Assembly (NCBI GenBank): GCA_003342895.1
Contig: PTFA01000028.1
Location: 2,844,505-2,908,504, forward strand
Origin: Casuarius casuarius
Taxonomy: Eukaryota > Chordata > Aves > Casuariiformes > Casuariidae
DNA: 64,000 nucleotides
Direction: 5' to 3'
The position numbers and the translations under genes were made by a program. Positions 1 through 14,200 of the stretch are shown here, piece after piece (position 1 is the first letter of the stretch; every line of letters begins with the position of its first letter). The notes beneath the pieces were generated by a model. The model did no database searches and had not been told where the DNA came from. It saw only the letters and a list, made by a program, of their open reading frames with translations.

Positions 1-3000
1 TCAGTGTATCTTTTATATTATTAACCTGACCTTTTTCCAAAATGTTGCTTTTATTTATTTGTCAAGAATTTTAATGATTGTTCTCTTGTGTGAAAGGAAT
101 GTAAGAGATAATCGCTCTACAATTATTTATAGTTTTAAGGGCTAAGATAAATATACTGAAACTTTAAAAATTAAGGCTCCGGTAAGAACTGAATTCAATA
201 CTTTATCAGCTAGTCCTAGGTGATGTGGATCTTTGAATATATACTATGTAGCTAGTTCCTTTAGGGCCTTCTCACTAGTTGAAAATGTGTAATGCAGTGT
301 ATTCTAACTTATATTACTTTTCTGTTTTCACAAACAAAACAGTGAGATGGTCCTAAGGTGTGTTTTGTTTAACAGTGAAGTTCTTGAATTCATCTGTGGG
401 AAACTGTCTGCTTGTATGCATCCTGATTTATAGCTGCCAGGTTATATGTATTGGAAAACATAATTTTAATGCATATGAATAAATAGTTAATTCTTATCCA
501 GAAATTTTGTAACAATATAGGAGGTTTTTATATGATCATGAGTAGGAAGGCAGCTGTAATCTGAGAACTGATATCTGTTGAAAAGGTTGACTGTTTCAAT
601 AAGCAATCTCTGTTTAAATACAGATTACAGTATGGCAGGAGATTTAAAACTCCTGCTCTGTTATATGTCAATCTACATGTGCAACTGTTCCATTAAATTA
701 AGCTTTGATAATTAAGAAAAATATGAAGTTGTGTGTGTACACTGGAAAGAGGTGTCAAATGAAGTTTGGCTCGGTATGCATTTATTACCTAACAAGTAGT
801 TCTACGAGCAGAACTAATTGTTTTGTTTCCTTGGATTTGCTATGTCTCTAGGAACTGGCCACCTTCTGTGTGTAGGAGGGTGTGAACTCTAGTTTTTCCT
901 CTGGTGAGGGCGTTTGTTTCTCTTGTGGACCAGTAAGATCTGAGTGTAGATTGCAGCCTTTCCCTTGGTTCAGATACCTGCCGTCCGTCTCCTCTACTTG
1001 ACTGCATATTTTCGTGAAGACTGTAGTAATGCAAATATCTTTGAGTTCTCTGTCCTGTCTGTCAAATTCGTTTGAAATTGTCCAGTAAGTTCAAAAGTAA
1101 TTAAGAGGAGCCACTGACATGTGGAGTGTGATGCTGATACTTTTTCCACAGAAAACTGGAATGCAAGCAAATACGCTGAGGCATCCAAATCTTTTCAATA
1201 ACATATTTACATATGTAACATAAGTATAGTATAATTAATAATTATAGAGTAATTATAGAATTAGACACCTTTTTATTGCTAAGGAATGATTGATTGAGTT
1301 TGGAACTATCATACTCTTAACTTGTGGGACGCAAGTGTAAACTTAATGGATTTTTTTTGTTTTTCTTTATTTGCATTTGGTAATGTTTAATTCTGGCATA
1401 GTTTGAATAGCTGCTCTTGGCACAGGGTACAAGGCTTTATAGTCACAGTACAAGACAGGAGCACTTTGAGTCCCTGTTTTTCTTTCTTTCTGCATCCCAG
1501 GCAATGGAAGAGAGTGAGTGGCTCCTCTCTTCTGTGTCTTTCGGGTTTATGCAGCCTAAAGAGAGGAGGTTAAGAATATATCACATCTCTGTCTCAACCT
1601 AAGGATATACTGAGCTAAGTTTACACGCCAAAGATGTTGAAAGTGGATAGGCCCCTTTTCTCCTGTTCCAGGCCATGAGTTTCATCTGCTTACCTTGAGG
1701 TGGCTTTGGTCCTCCTCTGGTTGCACAGGAAGTCTAATCCAGTTCAGTAAAATGGTAGAAAGTTAATCTTGCAAAAAAAGAAATAGTGAGCTATTCAGCT
1801 CAGCAGTATCTTGAAGCATGCCCTCAGGAAAACTTCATAAAGGAAGTCTTGTAACTACTGTAGATATCCCAGGAAAAGAGAAAATAGGCAAAAATCAAGC
1901 TGAAATCCAGTTAAGGTTTCTTTCTTCTTGACCCTGTGACCAACTTGGGAGCTGTGTTAAAATTGCTGATAAAGGGCCAAATGAAGTAGCTAGGCTGTAG
2001 TATGCTCCATATGTTCCTCTCTTGCCCTTTGTGTGGACCTCAGGGGAATCAGTAACATGGTAACGGTGTGATTTCTGTTGCTTTTGGGTAGAGCAAAGAA
2101 TCTGACCCAAAGTATTGACTGGAATTCTAAAATTAAGTTTTGGGAATAAAATGTTTAGTCCTCAGGCTTTTTGTATCGGCAGTTTTATTTTGTTATCTAT
2201 TTTGTCCTTATGTTTTGTTTCTTTAAAACATTATTCACCCCAGAAAGTTTTTAGAAGGTATGGGTGCAAAGACAGAGTTATAAAGCCCAATTTTTTAATG
2301 TATTTTTAAATCTGTTTATTACCTTAATCAGGGCTATGTTGTGTTACATCTGCAAACCTGGGGAAAACTGTTTTTCTAGCTGTATGTTTGATTGTTCAAC
2401 AGAACCTCTGAGGGATGTGAGGCCTTGTCAGTAATCCAGGGAAGTCCAGCTCTCCAGTGACTTCCACAGAGTTCAAGTCACATTCATGTTGAGCTTTTCT
2501 TTTCACTCCAAGAACTACAAATAAAGTGTTTGGGTAGGGCGGCTAGACCTTCATCCCCAAATCATATTAGTAACTGCTACTTACAGAAAACCAAAGTTTG
2601 TAAAGATCTTCAGCCTTCTTACTCTGTGTTGAAGTTCAGAAATGACACATGTATATGTGGAGGTTATGTTTTTTCCTCAGTTCAGCATGCTAGGAAAATC
2701 ATCTCTTGACTGTTGCGTGCCTGGTACTTAAAAGATGCACCATGATCCACCACATTACATGTTGTTCTGTCTTTGCAGGAGTGTGGAGCAAGGAGGGAGA
2801 CTCAGTCAAGTAAATATAAATGGCTTTGTTCAGATTTGTGAATGTATATCTCACGCAAATGGCTGTGTCTTCTACTGCTGTTACATAATGAATTAGTAAA
2901 TAAAATTCTGATGTTTCAGGAAGTAAGGAGAGCTGTTCACTAAGAAAAAATATGTTTTGAAATTACTACTTAATTTGTAAGTAAGATTTTGCTGGTATGT

Positions 3001-5257
3001 GACACAATTTGCCTTTGTCAATACAAAGGTACATTAAAGATCTTTTCCAACCTTTAGTTCTAATAGTGTACATATAAATTCAGAAATTTGCCAGCTACTG
3101 TCATTTTTTCCTGCGTGTCCTCAGTAATAATATCCTTTACATATCTGGCCTGGCTGGAAGAAAAAGTAAATGTTGTATATTTAAAGATTTTTGTTGTTTT
3201 TTCAATTCCTCTTAATCATGAATGATCCTTATGTATTGAAAATTGCCTATTGTGACAACTAGAATTGGTTCAGAATTCAGAAGTTGTAGTATTGTAGGAA
3301 CATGTACCTACCCTCTAGCTATATGTTTTCGTTCTGTTTACTTTGATGTCAAGTTTCATTAGTATTTTTTAGTATATAAACAAGGTTAGCCTGAGGTCAA
3401 GCATAGATAAGAACCCTTATCTGAGCAAGTGGAGCTAAGGTACTGGACCGTGTGATCCTACTCTTACTACTTTTTTGTGTGTTCTCTTTTTGTTTTTTTA
3501 AATCACATCATGATGAAGACCAGGTCTTTTTTTTTTTAATCACATAGTGATGAAGACCAGGTCTTCTAGGTTTTTTTCAAAAGGGAAATTGAGTCTAGAT
3601 GTTGCATATTTTAAGGCTTGCACTTAACCATTATTTTTTTGATAGTTTGATGCACAGTTTAATTAGGTACCATATTAATTACATCTGTTTTACAGTATTG
3701 TTTTTCTTGCTCCTTTTAGCAGAAGGTTTGATCCGCATTTAAATTCTTTCCATTTAATTCAGGAGTGCTACCTTTAGAGAGCTGTACAGAGGAAAATCTT
3801 TCTCAGTAAAATATCAGACATCCCATTTGTGATACCTATAAAAGAAATAGGGAGACAAGCATACTGTATGTTATCTTTGTCAGTAATTCAAAAGCTATTC
3901 AAGGTGAACATTTCTTTACATTTTGCTTCACATTTTAGGTGAAGTTAAGTGTCTGCTTGCTAGCCGAAGTCTCTAGTATAGGTCATTTTCTCTTGTCTTA
4001 CTATCTTTTGGCCGTTATATGTATTTCTCTTTCAGTCAAACTGCCTCCCAGTGGATACTTTCTAATAGAGTAAGGATAAACTGATATGTTAGAATAAATC
4101 ATTTTGTACATGAATCTTACCATTTTTAATGAGAAATTTATAGCTGGCAAGGTCACTACATTTTGAAGAGATCTGGTTTTGTGTTTTTTGTAATTACCAT
4201 TGCATCTCATCAGTTCGTGTAGACTGACTATGGATACAGAGTCATTAGTGGGCTTTTACTCTTTTATTCCTCTGTTTTGGATGGGGGAAATTATCTGTAT
4301 ATTCGTGTCTATCCCTTTATAAGTAGTATACGTGCGAGTGTGATTTTTTTTTTGGAGGGGGGCATATTTTCAATTTTTAGATTATCATATTAGAGAATTA
4401 GCTTATTAAATTAGAGACTGTTTTTCTTTCTTCCAAAGCACCTTTATGAAACTAAGTGCTTAGCTAAAATCTCTAAATGATTTCTAATGTAATTATCTTC
4501 AAGCTACCTTTAATTGCCTGCAAGAACAGAACAGTTGAACTGGATGGAAATTCCTGGATGCTTATTAGCTTTAAAAATCCAGGACAGTGCTGGTCATGTG
4601 TAAATTAAAACTTTGGGAACTTGATTTTGAGCACTCCTGTTGTAAGATTTGAAGTTTCTTCACTGCTTTTTTAACTAATTTGAATGTTCTTTGCTAAAGC
4701 AACAGTACAAGCTTTGCTGCCTTTTCAAGGGGGAGAGAGCAAGTTGCATCCTGTATAACTTGGAATGTTTTTGCTCATATATTAAAATATTGACTAGTAC
4801 TCCGTAAAGGTTATGCTCCTGCACCATCAGAGCCTCCACTGGTTTAGCTTAAAGAATTAGAAGTAGAAATCAGGAAAATATTTGGGACCAAGAGCATGAT
4901 AGGCTTAATTAACACTTAGAAGTAAATCTAAAATATTTAAAATCTAAAATACAACATTTTAAAATATTAAACAATCTTTATATTTTATATTGTGTAATTA
5001 AAATATAAAATATATAATGTCCTAATTAAATATTTTATAAAATATAAAGCTTCTGTTGGCTTCTGACCTTTCTGATAAATACCAGAAAATGCAGCCTCAT
5101 TAGAACTTGTCAGTTCTTGATGGGAATTTGGGGATTGTTTTGTCACTTTCTGTTCTGGAGAGGTCTTATCTGTCACGCAGCTTCTGAAGTGTAGAGCATA
5201 ACTTGAGATAACTGTGTAATAATTAATAGTGAATAACCTTTTTTTTGTTGTTTCTAG
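1..5257 (+). other. FCHO2: FCHO2 intron (partial); no exon seen
   Basis: AT-rich sequence with T over A and G over C, as expected for the transcribed + strand of an intron. I found no exon with conserved FCHO2 coding. It holds a near-perfect direct duplication at 3500-3564 and an AT-rich inverted repeat at 4979-5014. Confidence 0.7.
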
Positions 5258-8200
5258 AATATTCCTGATGTAGATGATGAAGGATACAGCATTAAGCCGG
5301 AAGCAACACAGAATATCCTTTTGATTTTTATTTTGATTAGTTATTTGATGTTTTTGCAATTCTTTGAAGAGGTGAAGTACTGATTAAAGTGTTAAGTAAA
5401 GGAAGATGACATCCATGCTTATGTTGCAACTTTGTGTTTGTATGTTTGTAGCTTCCAGAAAAAGTACAAAGTTTTGTCTAGCCTGGATTTTGTGAGTTTG
5501 TGTGTATAAATGCTGGAGGGACTTTTTGAAAAGAATATTAGATGAAATGTCTTAAGAACTTTAAGAGAAATTTTTTAACCTGAAGTGTAAATAATAAAAA
5601 AAACAACGCCTGAACAAAAAATTTAAGGTGACCATGCAGATCTTCCTCCATGAAAAGCTTTCACAGGGTTCATAAAATGGAATTCTCTTTTAAGCATGCT
5701 GAGGGGTTATCTATTGTATACCTGCACCCTCCCCCCTTTTTCATAACATCATTAAAAAGATTGGGAGCTCCAACAGTCTAGAAATAGAATTTCTGTTATT
5801 TAATGAAGTCATTCCACCACATGCTGTTTCTAATTGGTGCTTTTATTGTACTTTTAATAATAGATTTGATATGTAGAATAGGCTTTTGTTATGAGTCTTT
5901 TTTATGGAGGCTCATGGTTTTCACTGCTCGTCCTTTGAAGGAAAAGATTCTTGTCCTCTTCTTTTCTCCCATCAGAAACAGAGGGAAGCTCTACTCAAGA
6001 GTTAGGAATAGTTGCTGTAGATCTAAGCAAGCCTATTATGGTAGAAAGATAGCTACTTTTTGGAAATGTACTCCCTTATTTTGGGGGAAGTACAGGTAAG
6101 ATAAAAGGTAAACCTACACTTGGCAATTATTTTAAATTGTTAAATTTTTTAACCTGTCAAAAGTGGAGATCAGTCCATCATCATAGCTTCTCTGTTTTCA
6201 TCAACTTTAAAGAATATGCTTTAGTTGCTCCCAACAAAGATTCCTGTGCTGATTTAAAACAAAATCGTATTATCCCTTATTTACAAAATCAGTTAAAAAG
6301 TGAAAGACTGTTATCCAGCTTTGTGAGGGGCATTATTTCATGGTTTTGTATATATTTATGGAATGGAGGCAGGAGTGACCATGGCTACCCTCCTGCCAGC
6401 CTCCAAGACTGAATTTTTATTCTGTTGATGGGAACTCTTAAGATGATTTGCTGGAGGACATTGTTTTATAAGTGCTGTAGTTGCAGTCAGTCGTATGAAG
6501 GCCAGTCTTCAGTGCTGGAAAAACACGGAGCCTAAAAATCACTGATCGACCTCTTGTTACATGGCATTTGGGTCTAAATTGATCTTTGCCAATAACAATT
6601 TAATAGACCCAGTATCTCAAAGATCAGCTCATGCCACTTTAGAAGAGGTGCATGTAACAGCATGATTAGTAAGAAATTTATCTTGAAACTGAGTGACAAC
6701 TTCCAAGGTGAGAGATCTTTTAGTGAAATTAAAATCACTTATCTTTATAACTGTCTTTTTCACATGTGAGCCATTTGCAAGTAGTCTGTATCAGGAAGAT
6801 GTTTAAAAAGTTCTCTTTCCCATATCTCAGGGATTCTTTCAGTTGAATTGGATTTTAATTATCTTATGGTTCAGAGTTAAGCTTTGTCAGGGAATATATT
6901 GAAGAGATTGCATTCAGATGGCTAGTGTTTTCCAAGTGAGAATAACAGAAGTGAGGTATAGAATATATATGCTTCACCTGGATAACAAGAAACTTTTATG
7001 CTTTTGAGTAGAGCAAATTTTTGTTTTTTGTCATAATGAGTACATCTTTAAAGACTGTTGGCATAGGCCTTTCAAAGCTCTGTTCGGTGCAATTCCTGTG
7101 CATATAAAGAACCAAGGCCAATTTCATCTGTAGATTTTTGCTTATTTTGAGCACTGAGTTGTTCTCGTTGTTCTTTTTTTAGTCAAGGATGACAATGCTG
7201 TAAGCTGCTAATAGTGTTTACTGTGCAGCCTTCTGTGTAATTAGCATCTTTTGTTGCAAAATTTTCAGTGCCATTCTGCAAAAAGGGCAAATAACGGTAG
7301 CTGTTGCTGCTGCTTCCTCTACTGTATGCTTGTTAACTGCCATGGGTATTGCACTGTTATTTGAAAAGGTCAGTACTTCCTCTCACGTGATTTAAAAAAT
7401 TTCTACAGTGCATGCTTTTTCCGTAAGTGCATTACAATACTTAGCTGAATATCACAAATCATAAATTTAAAATACAGAACTTTTATCACTGTAGAACCTT
7501 TCATTTGTCCTGTTGCCTTCAAATATGCAGTCCTTTGGTTATGTAATAGCACCTTCCGTAACAGACTACTGTTATGAAGATGAATGAAATATAAAGGCCA
7601 GAGTATAACTTTGAGGTATAAATATTGACCAGTGGATGTATTTGAAGTGTCTATGTAAGTACACAAAGAGCTTTGTCAGCAGTATTTATCTGTGATGTTT
7701 ACTTAATATGTGGATTTTGTAGAGAGTATGTAAGAAATGCATTAAGTAGATGAATTTGACATACTTCTACCTTAACTGCGATAAACATACCAAAGAGAAC
7801 CATTTCTATTCATCCAGTGATTCTGACTCTGAAGATGATGAACCCAGGAGGTTTCATGTAGAAATAAAACCTGTACAGCCAAATCATAGCTCTCAATGCA
7901 CAATGGCTTCCTTGGATGAATTAAAAGTATCTATAGGGAACATCGCTCTTTCTCCTGCAGTATCTGTAAGTAATTTTGTTTCTTGTATTTTTAATTAGTA
8001 TAGAAGAGAAGTGGTAAGGAATCTTTAGTGTAAACATACATTTTACTGTTCAGAATGTATTCTAGGTTCAAGTTTGATGATTATTTCTCTAGGCTGTGTT
8101 CAATATACTTTATCCCAATGTAATGTTAAGTAATTCTCCCTTTTCAGATTTTAGCTTTCCTTTTGAGTTTTTGCAGTGCTCAGTCCTTGTCTTTCTGCTG

Positions 8201-11200
8201 TTGCCACTACAATAGATTTGAGTACATGTGGAATTAGCTGAGCATGGCTTTTAGCATAGTTTACTGATTAGTATTAAGTAATATACAAACCTCTAAAACA
8301 GATCATATGCAGATACATATGATTTTTACAGCACATTTTTATTGTATGTACTCCCACCAAACCATGAAATGATTCTTTATACCAAGCAGTGAGATTATAA
8401 ATAAACAGTTTTAAATTATGTCAGTGCAATATTCAGATCAGAATAAGGATGGCTTTGTTTTTAAGGAAAATATGCATAATATATTAAAACATTAATGATG
8501 ATTTTTCCCATTTTTCCCCACATTTTGAAAGCAGAGACACAGTCCTGTAAGTACAGAATGACTTTTTGTTGTTATTTGTAAATTAAAATTGACTAAGTGC
8601 AGTTCGTAAAGGAGTTACTGGGGAAAACTTAGGAATATTTCTATTCCTATCTGTCAGACATGCTGTGTGGTAGGAAAGCTGTTAAATTTTAATGACCTAT
8701 CCTGTAAAGGGATTTAGTAATGCTTACTGAAGCCTTGGTTATACAATTTTACATTAATCTTTCTAAAGAACATGAAGATTCCAGCAAGAAGGCACTGTAG
8801 AAAGGTACAGAATTGCGTTACGGTTTGAATCATGTATGAATAGAATTGTGTCAAATTCTAAGTACATAAGGGCTTCAGTAGCATTTCTGTCTCTCTTTTC
8901 TGTGCCAAAGTTGCTTTATTTCCATAGTGGTATCTCAGATATACAAGTATAGTTAGTCAACTCCCCATTATCTGCAGAAACCTAAGATGCATATAAAAAT
9001 TAGTGAGGATACCTGTAAATTTGGTTAACCAATTTGGCTTCAACAGGAAAAAAAAATAGTCCAAAATGCTTCTGACAGTGGAGCGGAGCAGTACCTAGCC
9101 ACTAGGTCTGCAGAGCCTATTATTGTATGAGAATATAGAAGCCCAAGGATGATGGCTGAGAAGTGACCTGAACAAACCCGCTGTTACCATTTTGTAACAG
9201 ATCTGTTATACTTAAAAGGGGTTAATTTTCTCGAAGTTACTCCTCAGCCAGTTTTCACTTCTTCATTTTTTTTCGGCTGTCACCTGCTAACTCACTTCCA
9301 ATTTTATTTGCTGTTTTTCTGTTTGCTTCCCCCAAAATTTATTTAGTCCAGTGCCTCCCTACAGTGGCCCAGTAGCATTTGCATTTCCTGGTCCTTTTGT
9401 CTGCTCCCGGCAGTCTTTGTTCCTGCCTTTTCTTACCCGTGTGGCGGGTGCGCTGCTTGCTCTGCCCTGGCTTGTGTTCTGGTCATGCTTCTGCAAGCTC
9501 CAGAGTGTTCTCCCTGGCAATGAAAGCAAAATATCTAATGGGAAATTAAAGTGGAAACATGAACTCCAGAACTATTAAGTGTTTTAATTGACAGTTTGTA
9601 AAAATTTGTTTCTACTTTTGTCTATTTCAGGCACAAATGAATCGAAATTCATCCAGTAAGTGTGACTCTTTAACTGTTAGTCTATTTACGCTAGTCTCTT
9701 TAACTTAGCATAAAAAATATTTTTTTTACTGTTAAAGAATAACATTATTAAATGTTAGTATTTTAAATAGAAAAAAGCTTTCTCTTTTCAGTTCTAGGTA
9801 CCGTAATAATACCTGAGTTTAAACTACCCACAGTAAATTCAAAGGAAAAAATTAAATTATTTGATCAAAATTTCAAATTAGCTATGAAAAGCCACCCACA
9901 GATCTCTGCATTTTCTGTACTCAGCTGTTCCCTGTTCTGAGACAGTGATGAGGAATACGTTCCAGACCCAAAGGAGAGACCTCGTGGAAATGATTCTTGT
10001 GTTAGTTCTTAAATCCCTTCCATCCTCTCAAGTTTAGTACGATCCACAAACCAGCAAAGCTCACTCGCTTGCCCTCTCTCTCAATTTTATGGTCAAACCC
10101 TGCTTGTAATACTGCCATGGAGATAGAGGATAGAGCTTTAGTCTCTAGCCTTTCTTCCTCCCCCCCGCCACTGGAAAGCCAGGTCAGGTCAAGCAGTGGT
10201 TTGTTGAAGAGTAAAATTGATGTAAGCTATGTAAGTTAAGGAAGAACCTTCGGGTGATCAGTGTTTCCTCCCAAAATGCATTCCTTTGTGTAGTCCTCTC
10301 CTTTTAGAAGGTATTTCAGGAGCACCTGAATTTGTATCATCACAAATAACACATTTTCTCATTTCCATTTTAGTAATTCATGATTAATTGATCTGCAACT
10401 GTTAACTTTTAATATCTTTTTATAATGAAGCTAAATGTTTTTATTAATCAAGTGTTTCAGCTTTGGTCATAATTCTGTATCTTTTGCTTAGGTGAAGAGT
10501 TAACGAAATCAAAGCTTTCTGCTCCAACTAATGGGTGAGTTCAACTTTTAGAATTATATCAAATGCACTTTGTGGGGAATTTGGTCTTATTTTAATCTAA
10601 GACTCAGAAACTATTTGCACATATCAGATGACTGGGTTGGGTATTTATTGGGCAGTTGTGTATCTATTGCCTTGTAAGAGTTAATGAGTAATTATATAAC
10701 AATGGAGAATTTTATTCTTCAACCTTTTTTTTTCTTCCTCTGTACTTGTTTTCCCCTTCTTATGTATTTGCTTCATTGTCATCTGTCTCAATTGATATTT
10801 ATAATTACATGATTACTAAATATTGGTTTTATTTTAAAATCTCAGCTTTTAAATAAAACATATAGTTTCTATCAACAATTGTATAGTGTTTCCTAAGATA
10901 ACAAGCCCAAAATTTGCACAGGTCTGTGTACAAGTCTTATATGTATATACTGAAACAAATAAATTTGAATACATATGTCTTGTTGGCATGAAAATGGACA
11001 TTATGAAATATGTCTACACATGAACTTGTGCCAAGGTAATAGAAGGTATCAATTAGATAGTTTATTTATGTGTAAATCAGTTCCTTGACCTACAATCTGT
11101 GAGTGGTTTTTATTTTTAGATACAAAGACTATAACTAACACAGGAGATGAATTACCAAAGTTATAATTCGATTATTATGAATATATACATCTTTCATTTA

Positions 11201-14200
11201 TATTCCAATTGCAACTCTTACTATAGAAAGGGGAACAGTGACCTACTGGCATGGGATCCACTCTTTAGCAGCTCTCTTGAATCTTCTTCTTCAGCCTCCT
11301 TGGTGTCCTCATCCTCCTCAGGTAAAATATTTGATAGCAGAAAATGTATTCTGCATATTCTTTCGGATGCTCTGTTGTTGCTTTTTTAGCCATTGCAAGG
11401 GAATGCACTTTGATTAGTAGGGTTGAGGGTTTAAATGGAGCTTCTCTAAGCAACAGTGAGCTGAGATGAGCTTACACTGTGGACAGGGATGGATGTGTTT
11501 CCTTTTTCCAGGAAAGCCTATTGAGCTATGAGCTGTCTAGTACAAAGCTGCCATGGAGTTTGGCTGCAAGGAAAGCATGATTCTGTTGGGAAATGCATGT
11601 GCAGAATCCAGGGGAGTGGGAGAAAACCTTCCCCTGGAATTAAGGGGAAGTTCCTGGCAGAGGGAGAGTACAGGAATTGGGTGAGGGGGCCAGGAAGATG
11701 CTGTATGGGACGCTTGGCTGCAGGATTTTGAAGGCTATTAGTGTGGGCAGGACACTGGCAGGCTTTCCTGGAACCTGCTTAAAATAAATAAATAAATAAA
11801 TAAATAAATATATATATATATAAAAAAAAATATTTAAAAAATTGATGGAGTAAGCAATATTGATTGTTACACCCAAAAGGCAGCAAGAGAGAGGGAGGCC
11901 AGAGAGCATATGGGTGGGAGTATTTTGGGGGGAAGAAGCTAAGAGGAGGGAAGGTTGAAAGACTAGTTAGGAAAAAGGAAGGGGAGACCCAAACAAAAAC
12001 ACATCTTACTGCTATGTCAGGACTCCTTTACTGGAAGTATTTACTTAAATTATTTGCATTGATTTTCTTGGGGGACTTAAGGTAGACTGCATTATTTACT
12101 AACAGTAGCAGATATGCTGCTTCTATAGTTCCTTTCCACCTACCTACTGCAACTCTATCTTCGAAGTCCTGCAGTCTTAATCTAGAGACTTTTACTTCTT
12201 CCATGTGTCTGAGAAAGGAAGTATTTGCAATTTCTTTTAGCTAGATATTCCTGTCGCAAAAAATTATAATCAGCCTTACTTGTTTGTTAGTGATCATGGC
12301 TTTCCAACTCTTTTCCTCTGTAGTCAGTCTTACAGATTGAAGAATGGTAAGAAAGACTACATGTAAAAATAAGGGAATTCTGCACAGGAAATATTAATTC
12401 TTCTCAAGCATAGTAACATCTTTTTAGCAGCAATCAGTGTTGCTACACAATCATCAGGGTTTAAGTGGAAGTTATTCTTCCATTACAAATTCGTGTTCCT
12501 TAGAAGTTATATTTTATAATAACAAATCTAGCTTACTGAAATCAATAGATCATCTCTTCCTCACTTTGGTAGCCAGCTGGATTATTGGCTAGTGGGTCTA
12601 AATTTGTAGTGTATTTAGATATCTATTAATGGAATATGCTGAAAAAAAAAGTTGTGCATTCTCAAAATAATCTGTGTTTTGCTAGTTGTATTATTGGCTT
12701 GGTCTGGTGTTAGAGTCTGTAGAGGCAGGCAGAGGGTACTTAGAAGTTTCTCGTGCTTGGTGGTTGTTGCTGTGTTCAGGTATCTATTGCTAACCCTGGA
12801 GAGGAAGCTAATGCAGATGAGGAAATGCTCATGCAGTCCCTCCTGTCAGGAGAACTGTGGAGCGAGTAGCCTCCAGGTGATGAGCAGTGACAGGTAATTG
12901 GTATCAGTAACATGCTCTGTAGTCAGATCTAGGGAGAGTCTTCTGTCCGTGGCCTGTGCCTCGTAGCTGGAAGTGGCTCATGTACACAGAACCTTATATT
13001 TCATTGAAAGTAGTGGAATATAGTGCCCTGTGGGCATAAGTGGTTTTGGATTTGAGACATCTGTGCTTTTGTAAACTGTATCTGCTAAATAATAATTTAA
13101 AGGATTGTTGTTCTAGGACTTACCTAAGCCGTCTATGTTTGTAAAATGATTCATGGAGTTGAGTAGAAAGTGAGTGTTCCAAGGTCTAACAAATTAGTAA
13201 CATATATTTTGGAAAAATGTTTACTAAATCAGAAGTAGTTCACAGTGGTATTTAAATCAGGTTGGCTTATGATGCTCAATAATCCACAGCTCAGTTCTGA
13301 AGACTTTTAAAAATATTCAACTCTAACCTGATGCTATTTTCCTTGAAATCAGTGTGTTATCATCAGCTTGAAGATGAATATAGGTAAACTGCTTAAAGCT
13401 CTTGAAAAAGTCAACCCAAAACTTAAATAAATTGTTTATGCAAATAATAAATTACTTATATTGAATACAGAATACATATATCATAGCCTAGCATGTCCCA
13501 TAGATACTCTTTTCCTTTTTACTATTGACTAAAGCATTTCTTGAGATATTGTTTTGTAACTCTGCGTTAATCATGGAACACACAAACTGCAGCAGTATTT
13601 GAGCAGTGGTTTTTATGCAACAAAGAAGTGAACTTTGGTCATCCGTGAATAATCCTGCCTTATTAGAACTTTAAGCTAACTTTATTGTCTTGACCAAGCA
13701 CAATAGAAAATTTTTAGCTAGCTATTGATGTTGTAAACGTGCTTCTTTTTTTTAACTTCCTCATTTTCATCAGCGTGTCTTTAGGTATTTTAAAATACAG
13801 TCTTGCACATTTCCGCATTGCTTTTGTTTCGGATCTGTAGCAGTGCAAGCCTTTGGAATAATATTTAAATTACCTGTTAATGAGGAAAGGCAGTGTTAAA
13901 TCTCTGATTTTCAGGCTTAGTGAATCTACTTGTTGATGACAAAAAGACAGCTGTAGAGAGGACACCTACACTTTTGATCTGCACTTTTAGATCAGTGTTG
14001 CTCCCTTTTTAATTCTCCGTGCCACTCCACAGCGCTGTTGCTCCTAGCTTTGCCAAACTGCAAGATGTTGGAAGTTAACTAACCTTGTGTTTGCTGCTTC
14101 TGTTATCGTCTACTGCAACAAGCAGACAGAGAAGTGCAGGGAATACCTGCGGGAAACTGCTGTCTTCACAGGAGCCAGGAGATTTTGGGATGAGAGAGAA

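Noticed and set aside
2760..2815. CTTTGCAG|GAGTGTGG... candidate FCHO2 exon
   Set aside because: Good acceptor but no proper donor, and the translation does not match any part of the conserved protein.
9351..9578. 75-codon open frame in an FCHO2 intron
   Set aside because: No conservation recognised and no flanking splice sites; a GC-richer patch giving a chance frame.
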